A DNA stretch of 64,000 nt from positions 1 through 64,000 of the forward strand of contig SBHC01000056.1 of assembly GCA_006226375.1 (NCBI GenBank), given 5' to 3'. Under the pieces are notes generated by a model. It had not been told where the DNA came from. It saw only the letters and a list, made by a program, of their open reading frames with translations, and searched no databases. This DNA comes from Deltaproteobacteria bacterium. Lineage in GTDB: Bacteria > Myxococcota_C > UBA6777. Shown in pieces: positions 26,393 to 34,002 of this stretch; the first letter of the stretch is position 1; each line of letters starts with the position of its first letter. The translations under genes and the position numbers were made by a program.

Positions 26393-28147
26393 CTAGGAAT
26401 GGGGGTGCAGGTTCCCGCCATGCACAGCAGCCTCTTCCCCTTGTAACTCGTCCAAAGCTTCTTCTGGCAAAGAAAACCAGCGAAGAGCTTCAAAGTCTTT
26501 GGGGAGTGGTTTGTCTCCGAGAGACAGCTCACGAGATTCCTGACAGACACCGTCTATGATAGCCTGAGCCTTGGCAAAATAGGACTCCAACACGCTGGCA
26601 GGTGCAGTGCTATGGTGGGACGGATACTCCATCTTTCCGTTGGCGTACGAGATCTCCGTGAGACACATGGGAGGCTTGGGCCGTCCTCTGCGATGTCGCC
26701 ACTGCCCGCTCCGTGGCTCAAAGGAATAGTGGGGCAACAGCTTCCATCCTTCCTTGGCGACAAAGTGAACAGCACGCAGGACAAAGTTAAACTCTGCTTC
26801 TGCGATGAAGTAGTTGAAGTTTACGCGGACCCAGCCGGGCTTAATTCCCTCGCAATGTTGGACCACAACGCGCTCAAACGCTTCGGATGTTGTGGAGTCA
26901 ATCCCCAAAAGCCTGTGTCCATAAGGTCCAGCACATGAACATCCACCCCTTGCCTGCACACCAAACAAGTCATTTAAGAGCGCAACGACAAAGTTATGAT
27001 GCAGGTAACTTTTCTTGTGTTTGACCATAAACGAGACAATGGAGAGCCGCCAGGCATCTTTGTTTCCAAGGATTTCGATGGCAGGGTTCTCGTCCCACGA
27101 TGAGATGGCTCTCCGGATAAAGGACTCTTCCTTGTGTCGGATGGTTTGCCAACCCACAGCCTCTTTGAGTTGGAACACCAACCCTGCTCGAATCGAGCCG
27201 ATGATAGCGGGGGTTCCGCCTTCTTCACGATGGACAGGGTCATCCAGATAACGGTGATGTTCGGGGTTGACGTAGGAGACCGTTCCACCTCCAGGCATCG
27301 AAGGGACTTTGTTGGTAAGAAGCCGCTTCTTAACAACAAGAATGCCGGGAGTCCCAGGTCCACCTACAAACTTGTGGGGTGAGAGGAACACAGCGTCTTT
27401 GTAAGCCAAAGCACCGTTCTCATCCTCGTCGGCCATGTTCATCTCAATCCGGACATAGGGACCTGCAGCCGCAAAGTCCCAAAAGGACAGCGCGTTGTAG
27501 CGATGAAGCATCACAGCAATGTTGCGCGTGTCGGAGCCTACCCCTGTGACATTGGATGCAGCCGAGAAGCTTCCGATTTTAAGAGGCCTATCGTTGTACC
27601 GCTGGAGTTCTTCTTCCAGATGGTCCAAATCCACACGGCCGTCTTTGTTCTCACGGATGGGAACGACATCAGCGATAGACTCTCGCCAAGGAAGCTCGTT
27701 GGAGTGGTGTTCGTAGGGAGATACAAACACCACAGGACGTTGCTCTTGAGGGATCTTTTCGTCCAGCTTGTAAGTCTCATTGAGGTTGGCAGGCAGTCGG
27801 ATGTTAAGAATGTCCACCATTTTGTTAATAGCAGCGGTCGCTCCAGAGCCACAGAAGATAACGACATCTTCTTCAGAGCCGCCCACAGCCTTGTGGATAA
27901 TCTTCCTTGCCTCTTCGCGAAAGTGTGTGGTCTGTAAGCCGGTACCGGAGGTTTCGGTGTGAGTGTTCGCATACAGCGGCATCACTTCGCCGCGAATGTA
28001 ATCTTCCAGAAAGGTCAAAGAACGTCCGGAAGCGGTATAGTCGGCGTAGGTTAACCGACGGGGTCCGTAAGGTCCTTCGAGAACCTCGTCGTCCCCGATT
28101 ACGGAGTTGCGAATCATCTCAATCAAGCGGTCGTTGGTTTCAGACAT
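26393..28147 (-). CDS. class V aminotransferase-fold PLP enzyme (cysteine desulfurase-like)
   Basis: This 584-residue protein is a fold-type I PLP enzyme of the cysteine desulfurase / selenocysteine lyase group. Seen motifs are CGSGATAAINK, DFAAAGPYV (the usual pyridine-binding Asp) and SPHKFVGGPGTPG, whose Lys binds PLP. A Cys-rich GCSCAGPYGH segment matches the position of the active cysteine in desulfurases. It is 150-180 residues longer than typical members, with a C-terminal extension after the core. The true reaction is unknown. The gene ends four bases from the stop of the convergent histidine kinase gene. Confidence 0.82.
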   Translation of the reverse strand: MSETNDRLIEMIRNSVIGDDEVLEGPYGPRRLTYADYTASGRSLTFLEDYIRGEVMPLYANTHTETSGTGLQTTHFREEARKIIHKAVGGSEEDVVIFCGSGATAAINKMVDILNIRLPANLNETYKLDEKIPQEQRPVVFVSPYEHHSNELPWRESIADVVPIRENKDGRVDLDHLEEELQRYNDRPLKIGSFSAASNVTGVGSDTRNIAVMLHRYNALSFWDFAAAGPYVRIEMNMADEDENGALAYKDAVFLSPHKFVGGPGTPGILVVKKRLLTNKVPSMPGGGTVSYVNPEHHRYLDDPVHREEGGTPAIIGSIRAGLVFQLKEAVGWQTIRHKEESFIRRAISSWDENPAIEILGNKDAWRLSIVSFMVKHKKSYLHHNFVVALLNDLFGVQARGGCSCAGPYGHRLLGIDSTTSEAFERVVVQHCEGIKPGWVRVNFNYFIAEAEFNFVLRAVHFVAKEGWKLLPHYSFEPRSGQWRHRRGRPKPPMCLTEISYANGKMEYPSHHSTAPASVLESYFAKAQAIIDGVCQESRELSLGDKPLPKDFEALRWFSLPEEALDELQGEEAAVHGGNLHPHS

Positions 28148-28246
28148 GGCTACCCCTCTTTTCCGCAGATGCAGAGTGTCATTTTCATGACAGAAGGATG
28201 GACTGAATGAGGGAAAAATGCAACGGGGGGAACCCAGAAGGGTGTT

Positions 28247-30358
28247 TTACGCCTCGGTTCCGTACATCTTCTTTAGACGGAACCTCGCGGGTTTGTCTTT
28301 GTTAACTTTAAGAGCTTCATACAAAGAAGGTCCTACAGACACAGTGGTGGTTTCTTCTTCGTTAATCTCTGTGACAAGACCATGACCCGAGCGCAATCCG
28401 CCCAACCACCAACGAGCATCGGAAACGTAGACCAGATCCCCAACCTCAGCCCCCAAAGAGTTGGCAAGGGAACGAGACAAGGTCAAAGAACCAAAGCCGG
28501 TTTTGGGATCGACATTGTCCTCAGAAAGTTCCTGAACTTGAGTGTCGGACCAATCGGATTCGCTCTCACCACCCTTGCTTCCTTTGTAATAAACAATCGC
28601 ATCAGGAATGGTCCCCCAGACCAACCCTCGAATCGTATCCAGCGGACGAGCTTGGGTCATGTAGGTGACGAGGATACCGATGGTAAACGAAACCCCCAAC
28701 CCAAAGAAGGCACGCATAAACTTGTACTGACGCGCACCTTCCAACCAGCTACCGTTCGTTTTGATCATCGGAACACCGTGAGCAAACGGCGTGATGATAG
28801 AGGGAAACACAATGGACAACATCACAAAGAACATTCCACCCAGCATGGTCGAGATGGCTGCCGCTGTTGTGTATCTTCTCCAAAAAACCCCCAGGAGCAA
28901 GGCCACAACGAGGGGGGGTGTAATCGCCGCAGTAAAGGCACCATGGGCCGAGTACACCGAGTCAAACTTCATAAAAATGGGAACGCAGGCCACGCCGATC
29001 AGGGTAATGGAAATCGACGAGAAGCGAGCCACCCCCAAAAGCTTCTCCTCCGAAGCGTCAGGATGACTGGGTTTGTATATGTCATTCACTACGATCGCAG
29101 CGATGGCCGTAATCAATGTATCAACCGTTGACATCAACGCAGCTGTCAGCGCAGCCATGATCAAGCCAAACACCAAAGGATTGGAGAGAAAGCGTGACGC
29201 GACAAAGAAGGCTTGGCTGGCGTTCAAGTCGGGAGGCAGATAACCTGCATGTACCAACGCTTTCGCAACCCATCCGCCCGATGCGACAACCACGGCGGCG
29301 ACAGGCATAAGGATCAACAACACTGCGATAAACGACTTACGACCCGCGTTCAACGAGCGCGCAGCCATAAACCGCATCAAGATCCCCTGATTCAAGAAAT
29401 AAAACATGGCAGAGTTCGCCATGGCATCCTGCCAGAAGATCCCAACGCTGTGGTACGATGGGTCTTTGTTAAAGTTGGCAAACGCCATACGATGACTTCG
29501 AGGCATGTGCTCCCACAACGACTGAAAGCCACCCAAATACTCGGCCCCCAAATAGACAATCGCAAGCCCACAAGCGAGCAACATGACACCTTGAAACAAG
29601 TCCGTCATGATGACACTCGTTTGGCCTCCAAGCGTCACATACACCGCCGAGATGGAAGCCACAACGACCGCAGACCAAAACACGGGCCAGCCGATCAGAA
29701 TATTCAGAGCCTTCCCCATGGTAAACAGGTTGACTCCCACGTACCCCACCAAATACAGCAGCAGCAGATAGGTGACGACTTTCCGAGCGAACGGATTGAA
29801 GCGACGTTCAAAGTATTCAGGAATGGATGTAATCTTGGAGAAGTAAAGGATGGGCAACCAACCAAAGAGAACAAGGGGTAGCCAAAACCAATCATTAAGG
29901 TACGTTTGGCTACTGGCCAGTCCATATTTGTAAGCGACCTTGCTGTACTTGACGAAGCTATAAGAGCCAATGGTTGTAGCAACCAAGCTAAAACCAATCA
30001 GCCACCAAGAGAAGCGTTGCCCTCCAAAGAAGAAGTCCTTGGTGCTCTTTTGCCCCCTCCCAAAGAAGGTGCCAATGATCAAGATGATGACAAAGTACGC
30101 CACCATCACCAGATACGTCAGCCAGTGGCCCAGAGGTGGTGACGTTCTGCCCTTGTAGACTCCAGCCTTTGCAGTAGCCATGGGACCGTACTGCATATAA
30201 CCTTGTAAGATCATGAAAAACGCCAGGCCACCCAAACACATCAAAAGATTCCGCAAACCTGATCCAGAGACGCCCAGGTATCCTTGCCTCCAGGCATACA
30301 AAAGCCCCACAAAAAAGACTATGCCCCCAATGGCGTACTGGTAAAGATAGGGATCCAT
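28247..30358 (-). CDS. sodium:solute symporter (SSS family) with C-terminal soluble extension
   Basis: The ATG at 30358 (GAGG eight bases upstream) gives 703 residues; a GTG at 30364 is less likely. The core has the SSS fold with about 14 helices: FFFGGQRFSWWLIGFSLVATTIG, YFERRFNP, and LTAALMSTVDTLITAIAAI carrying the Ser/Thr residues of the second sodium site. The substrate could be a sugar, carboxylate or proline-type solute and is not predictable. Residues about 590-703 are hydrophilic with a small beta-rich domain (GFGSLTLSRSLANSLGAEVGD), which is not part of a typical transporter and may regulate it. Confidence 0.88.
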   Translation of the reverse strand: MDPYLYQYAIGGIVFFVGLLYAWRQGYLGVSGSGLRNLLMCLGGLAFFMILQGYMQYGPMATAKAGVYKGRTSPPLGHWLTYLVMVAYFVIILIIGTFFGRGQKSTKDFFFGGQRFSWWLIGFSLVATTIGSYSFVKYSKVAYKYGLASSQTYLNDWFWLPLVLFGWLPILYFSKITSIPEYFERRFNPFARKVVTYLLLLYLVGYVGVNLFTMGKALNILIGWPVFWSAVVVASISAVYVTLGGQTSVIMTDLFQGVMLLACGLAIVYLGAEYLGGFQSLWEHMPRSHRMAFANFNKDPSYHSVGIFWQDAMANSAMFYFLNQGILMRFMAARSLNAGRKSFIAVLLILMPVAAVVVASGGWVAKALVHAGYLPPDLNASQAFFVASRFLSNPLVFGLIMAALTAALMSTVDTLITAIAAIVVNDIYKPSHPDASEEKLLGVARFSSISITLIGVACVPIFMKFDSVYSAHGAFTAAITPPLVVALLLGVFWRRYTTAAAISTMLGGMFFVMLSIVFPSIITPFAHGVPMIKTNGSWLEGARQYKFMRAFFGLGVSFTIGILVTYMTQARPLDTIRGLVWGTIPDAIVYYKGSKGGESESDWSDTQVQELSEDNVDPKTGFGSLTLSRSLANSLGAEVGDLVYVSDARWWLGGLRSGHGLVTEINEEETTTVSVGPSLYEALKVNKDKPARFRLKKMYGTEA

Positions 30359-30692
30359 GGCCACGTCCTCTACTTTCTCAAAGTGCTGGGTGGGATTGGC
30401 CTAGCGGCCTAGTGTGTTCAAGAAGTTCACTTGGGTGGGACTGTATCTTGGTGGGATGAACGTGTCAACAGATGCACTTGTTCCTCTTCCCTCCCCAAGA
30501 AACCCAAAACAAGCGACCCATCAATACAAAGCTCATCGCTCAAAAACGTCCATACCCAATAAGGTTGATTGAATCCAACAGTTGTCCGTGGTAGCGTTGA
30601 GGGCACGCATGGATAGACAAAGCGCGATGGCTCTGAGGAGGTTGCATGTGTTCCTCTTCGACCCATGACTCCCCCTAACAAAAGGAGCTCCC
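30359..30692. other. 334-base divergent intergenic region
   Basis: This region separates the symporter (minus strand) from the Cys/Arg repeat gene. It holds short imperfect repeats GGGTGGGATT, GGGTGGGACT and GGTGGGATGA near 30391-30460 and a doubled GGCCTAG near 30400-30415. I see no gene and no promoter I would defend. Confidence 0.4.
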
Positions 30693-31433
30693 ATGAAGAA
30701 AGTTCTGCTTGGATGGTTAACCTTCACGTTAATGATGTTTGGAGGTTTTGGTGTTTCATTGGTTGCAGCAAGAAGTGCAAAGAAATGCAAGCCTGGACAG
30801 AGGCGAATTTGCCGGACTTTTCGGGGTCAAACGGTGTGTCGATGTTTGACCCAAAGGACCAGTCGATGTCGGCCAGGTCAAAGACGAGTCTGCCGAAGAA
30901 TTGCAGGCCAGACCTTCTGCCGGTGCGTCTCCAACAGCACAAGAACATGTCGCCCTGGCCAGAAACGAGTTTGTCGCAGAATTGCCGGTCAAACCTTCTG
31001 CCGTTGTTTGACAAAGGGCACAAAGACCTGTCGCCCCGGCCAAAAGCGCGTATGTCGAAGAGTCTTGGGTCGAAAGATTTGCCGATGCACTTCTGGAAAA
31101 CCCAGAAAGTGTCGCCCTGGCTATCGAAGAGTGTGCCGAAGAATTGGAACCCAACGGTTTTGTCGTTGTGAGTCCAATACAGCAAGAAAGTGCCGGCCTG
31201 GAACCCGCCGAGTTTGCAAACGTGTGTTTGGGAAAAAGTTTTGCCGCTGCGCTTCGACAAAGAATCCAAACGCGTGTCGCCCTGGCTACCGAAGAGTCTG
31301 CAGCCGAATTGCGAACAAGCGGTTTTGCCGTTGCGTCAGTTCCAAGCGTGCAAAGTGCCGACCTGGAACCCGTCGAGTGTGTCGAACGTTCCGCGGTCGC
31401 ACAACGTGTCGCTGTCAGCCACGACGTCGATAG
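30693..31433 (+). CDS. secreted Cys/Arg-rich tandem-repeat protein
   Basis: This 246-residue protein starts ATG 30693 after a clear AAAGGAG. A signal peptide (about 1-25) precedes eight tandem repeats of 25-28 residues. Each follows the pattern C-x7-C-x8-C-x-C, e.g. CRPGQRRVC then RRIAGQTFCRC, so the mature protein has 32 cysteines and a very high Arg content. The layout suggests disulfide-stabilised, strongly cationic modules outside the cytoplasm. Possible roles are binding of DNA, polyanionic polysaccharide or membranes, or antimicrobial action; none is established. No family is recognised. Confidence 0.78.
   Translation: MKKVLLGWLTFTLMMFGGFGVSLVAARSAKKCKPGQRRICRTFRGQTVCRCLTQRTSRCRPGQRRVCRRIAGQTFCRCVSNSTRTCRPGQKRVCRRIAGQTFCRCLTKGTKTCRPGQKRVCRRVLGRKICRCTSGKPRKCRPGYRRVCRRIGTQRFCRCESNTARKCRPGTRRVCKRVFGKKFCRCASTKNPNACRPGYRRVCSRIANKRFCRCVSSKRAKCRPGTRRVCRTFRGRTTCRCQPRRR
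30786..31430 (+). repeat. eight tandem coding repeats of about 81 bases
   Basis: Each unit encodes the C-x7-C-x8-C-x-C module. Units 2 and 3 are most alike; units 4-8 diverge more at the third position of the module core. The first and last units share the CRTFRG variant, suggesting that the array grew by internal duplication. Confidence 0.8.
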
Positions 31434-31463
31434 CTTGTAGGGGGTTTGGAAAGTGGGGCTGTT

Positions 31464-32732
31464 TTATTTGGTGTAGGTTTTGGAGAAGACAGGCTGAGCG
31501 CTGGTCGCGGTATAGAACTCGATGGTCATGGTTCGACCGGAGATGTGGACGTAAGCAAAGCCAGTGTCTTGGAAGTTCTGGAACCAAACCTTGTTGCGTT
31601 TGGTGTCACCAGCCTTTTTGGTTTTGGCGCCAGCACCATGAACCAACCAGTTTGTGTTGCACTTGGACTGTAGCAGCTGCATGTTGTGGTCATGTCCAGA
31701 AAAGTAGAAGTCGAACTTCCCGCAGATCTCTGACTCCATAAACTTCTTCACCGAATCCCCACTCACAAATGGAATGAATGGAATCCCTTCGTACTTCCCG
31801 GCGTCACCGTGGGTGCCGTTGGAGATGTAGGGGTGGTGACCAAAGGCAAACTTCCAAACGCTTTGATTTTGGGTTGCCTTCGCAAGTTCCTGTTGGACAA
31901 ACTTCTTTTGCGCCTTCACGTCTACGCCGGGGAGACCATCAAAGAAGATCTCGCATGTGTTGAGGCTCACGAAGGTTGCGTTGCCTTTTTTGAAGGAGAA
32001 GTACTTGTTGGGAAACACAAACTGGGGATTGGTTTTGGCGTAGTCCCTGTAGTATTGGAACTTATGAAAGCCTGCGCCAACTCCGCCGATCTTGTCGATG
32101 CCGTAATCGTGGTTTCCGATGGTGATGTAAAAGGGAAACTTCAAGAAGCTATAAATGTCGGAGAACTTGGTTTTGAATTGAGGGTCTTTGGCGCTGGAAA
32201 CTCCCACATCGTAGAAGTTGTCACCGAGCAGGAGGCCAAAGTCACAAGGTCCACGACCACCGGGCTGCGCTTCCGCGTCACACTTTTTCTTGATGGCCGT
32301 AGCGACGGCTTTTTGTTGCGCCGATCCGGTGCCTGTGTCCCCCATCAAGATGAAGCGAATGCCCTGAGGTGTGGGAGGAGGTTCGGGTCCAGCTTCCGGC
32401 CCTGGCGTGGGTTCGGGCCCTGGAGATGTATCCGGCTGACCTTGGTTTGTGTCAGGTTGTTCGACGGGTTCAGGCCCTGGCTCCGGTCCGTTGGTCGATG
32501 TATCCAAGGGTCCATCTTCGGGACCTGTCGATGCGTCTAAGGCAGACTCGGGTCCAGTGGAAGGCTCTGGACCAGGCTCGGATCCAGCAGAAGGTTCGGG
32601 CCCTGGTGAGGTGGGCTCCACGCCTGCAGAAGTTCCGCTATCTGGAGTTCCCGTGTTGTCGTTGTTGTTGGAGCCTGGACCTTCCGAACAGGCAAACACC
32701 AGAATGACACTTAACGCAACCAACCATCTCAT
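31464..32732 (-). CDS. lipoprotein metallophosphatase (TRAP / purple acid phosphatase-like)
   Basis: The ATG at 32732 gives 422 residues with a lipobox FACS, then a Pro/Glu/Gly/Ser linker of about 100 residues. The catalytic domain has all five calcineurin-like blocks: GDTGTG, GDNFYDVG, GNHDYG, FGHHPY and GHDHN. The order and spacing resemble tartrate-resistant acid phosphatases, which use an Fe-Zn or Fe-Mn centre to cleave phosphoesters. It should act at the outer membrane or cell surface, perhaps scavenging phosphate. The frame is open upstream to 32855 but no good ribosome site is seen there. It is convergent with the Cys/Arg repeat gene. Confidence 0.86.
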   Translation of the reverse strand: MRWLVALSVILVFACSEGPGSNNNDNTGTPDSGTSAGVEPTSPGPEPSAGSEPGPEPSTGPESALDASTGPEDGPLDTSTNGPEPGPEPVEQPDTNQGQPDTSPGPEPTPGPEAGPEPPPTPQGIRFILMGDTGTGSAQQKAVATAIKKKCDAEAQPGGRGPCDFGLLLGDNFYDVGVSSAKDPQFKTKFSDIYSFLKFPFYITIGNHDYGIDKIGGVGAGFHKFQYYRDYAKTNPQFVFPNKYFSFKKGNATFVSLNTCEIFFDGLPGVDVKAQKKFVQQELAKATQNQSVWKFAFGHHPYISNGTHGDAGKYEGIPFIPFVSGDSVKKFMESEICGKFDFYFSGHDHNMQLLQSKCNTNWLVHGAGAKTKKAGDTKRNKVWFQNFQDTGFAYVHISGRTMTIEFYTATSAQPVFSKTYTK

Positions 32733-32959
32733 CACAAACCAAGATCTCACAACGCTTCTCCACAACAAAAGTACCTTGTGAACGTATACAATTTCGTTCC
32801 CAACGTTCGTAACCCCAAAGGAGTCAAGCATATTGAATTTATCGTTGTTGGTCAAGGTATTCCAGTAACATGTTTGGGTTCAAGGCTTGCAAGTATTCAA
32901 CGGATCAAGAATGATGGGAGACGAGACCTTCGAATGGATTGTGGACAAAAGGAGTTTGT

Positions 32960-33994
32960 ATGAAGGTGTTGTTCCTCTATAGCTCGCTAAGTATGTTGGG
33001 ACCGTGGTTCGTTGGAGCCCCGACCTCCCATCCATCCAGCCGACCTGCCCTTCACTCCAAGTGCCAGCCCAAAACCAAACCGACCCAAGGTGCTTTGGAT
33101 TGGCAAGAAGTTCGGTGTTGGTCCAATGGCTCGTACAAACTCGTCCGAGAGTGGAAGCAAGGCAAACTCCATGGTCGAGAAGTGCGTTGGCATCCCAACG
33201 GCAAAAAAGAGTCCATCAAACATTACAATTTAGGGAAGCTTGAAGGACCAGCACTGAGTTGGTACCCAACAGGACGCAAACACGCACACGTGATGTTCCA
33301 CAACAACGTGCTCCACGGCTTGTACCGAAGCTGGCACAAGAAAGGCCACATGATGAGACAGGTGCAGTACAACCATGGCAAGCCCAAAGGTCTTTACCAA
33401 GAGTGGTACAAGACGGGGCACATGAAGTACCGCATGCCTTTCCACAAGGGAAAAGCGCACGGCCAAGGGACCTTTTGGCACAAGAACGGCCACATCGCGA
33501 TCTCCATGACGATGCACCACGGGTCCAAACATGGCCCCCACACCACCTGGTTCAAAAATGGGCGGGTTGCGATGCACGGCAAATACAAAGACAACAACAA
33601 AACGGGACCTTGGGTCTACAACAACCCGACAGGTAGCATCCGTGTGGACCTGAATTTTTCAAAGGACTTGCGCCACGGGCCATGGACCTACCAACGTCAT
33701 GGCCAGCTGCTGATTCGTGGTCAGTTTGCTCAGGACGAGATGCACGGTTCGTGGCAATGGATGGGCTCCTTACAAGGCAAGGGTTCGTTTCACAACGGAG
33801 CACTCTGCGGAGCCTGGACTTGCTTCTCGCCCAAGGACAAATCCGGAAAGTCAAGGCCGGCACCTTGCAGCCCCGCAACCATCAAGGCACGGATAGAAAA
33901 GGTGCTAGGCCCCTCCTCCTTGAAGCACACATGCAAAGTCACAAGCGACGGGATGCGGTGCCCAGCCTGCCCGACCAGCAGACCCACAAAGTAA
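32960..33994 (+). CDS. exported MORN-like repeat protein (YwqK family-like)
   Basis: The ATG at 32960 follows AAGGAG and gives 344 residues. After a signal sequence and a short Pro/Ser linker, about nine repeats of 22-24 residues follow the pattern WY-x2-G-x-hydrophobic-x6-G-x2-HG-x6-W, e.g. SWHKKGHMM and EWYKTGHMKYR. These are MORN-like repeats annotated as YwqK antitoxin-type proteins, although toxin-antitoxin function is doubtful here. His/Lys/Trp-rich repeats suggest a surface binding role. The C-terminus has several cysteines. It stops eight bases from the convergent cyclic di-GMP protein gene. Confidence 0.8.
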   Translation: MKVLFLYSSLSMLGPWFVGAPTSHPSSRPALHSKCQPKTKPTQGALDWQEVRCWSNGSYKLVREWKQGKLHGREVRWHPNGKKESIKHYNLGKLEGPALSWYPTGRKHAHVMFHNNVLHGLYRSWHKKGHMMRQVQYNHGKPKGLYQEWYKTGHMKYRMPFHKGKAHGQGTFWHKNGHIAISMTMHHGSKHGPHTTWFKNGRVAMHGKYKDNNKTGPWVYNNPTGSIRVDLNFSKDLRHGPWTYQRHGQLLIRGQFAQDEMHGSWQWMGSLQGKGSFHNGALCGAWTCFSPKDKSGKSRPAPCSPATIKARIEKVLGPSSLKHTCKVTSDGMRCPACPTSRPTK

Positions 33995-34002
33995 AGGGAC
34001 TG

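Noticed and set aside
32960-33994. Toxin-antitoxin role for the YwqK-like repeat protein
   Set aside because: No toxin gene is adjacent and the protein has a signal peptide, so the antitoxin label is not supported.
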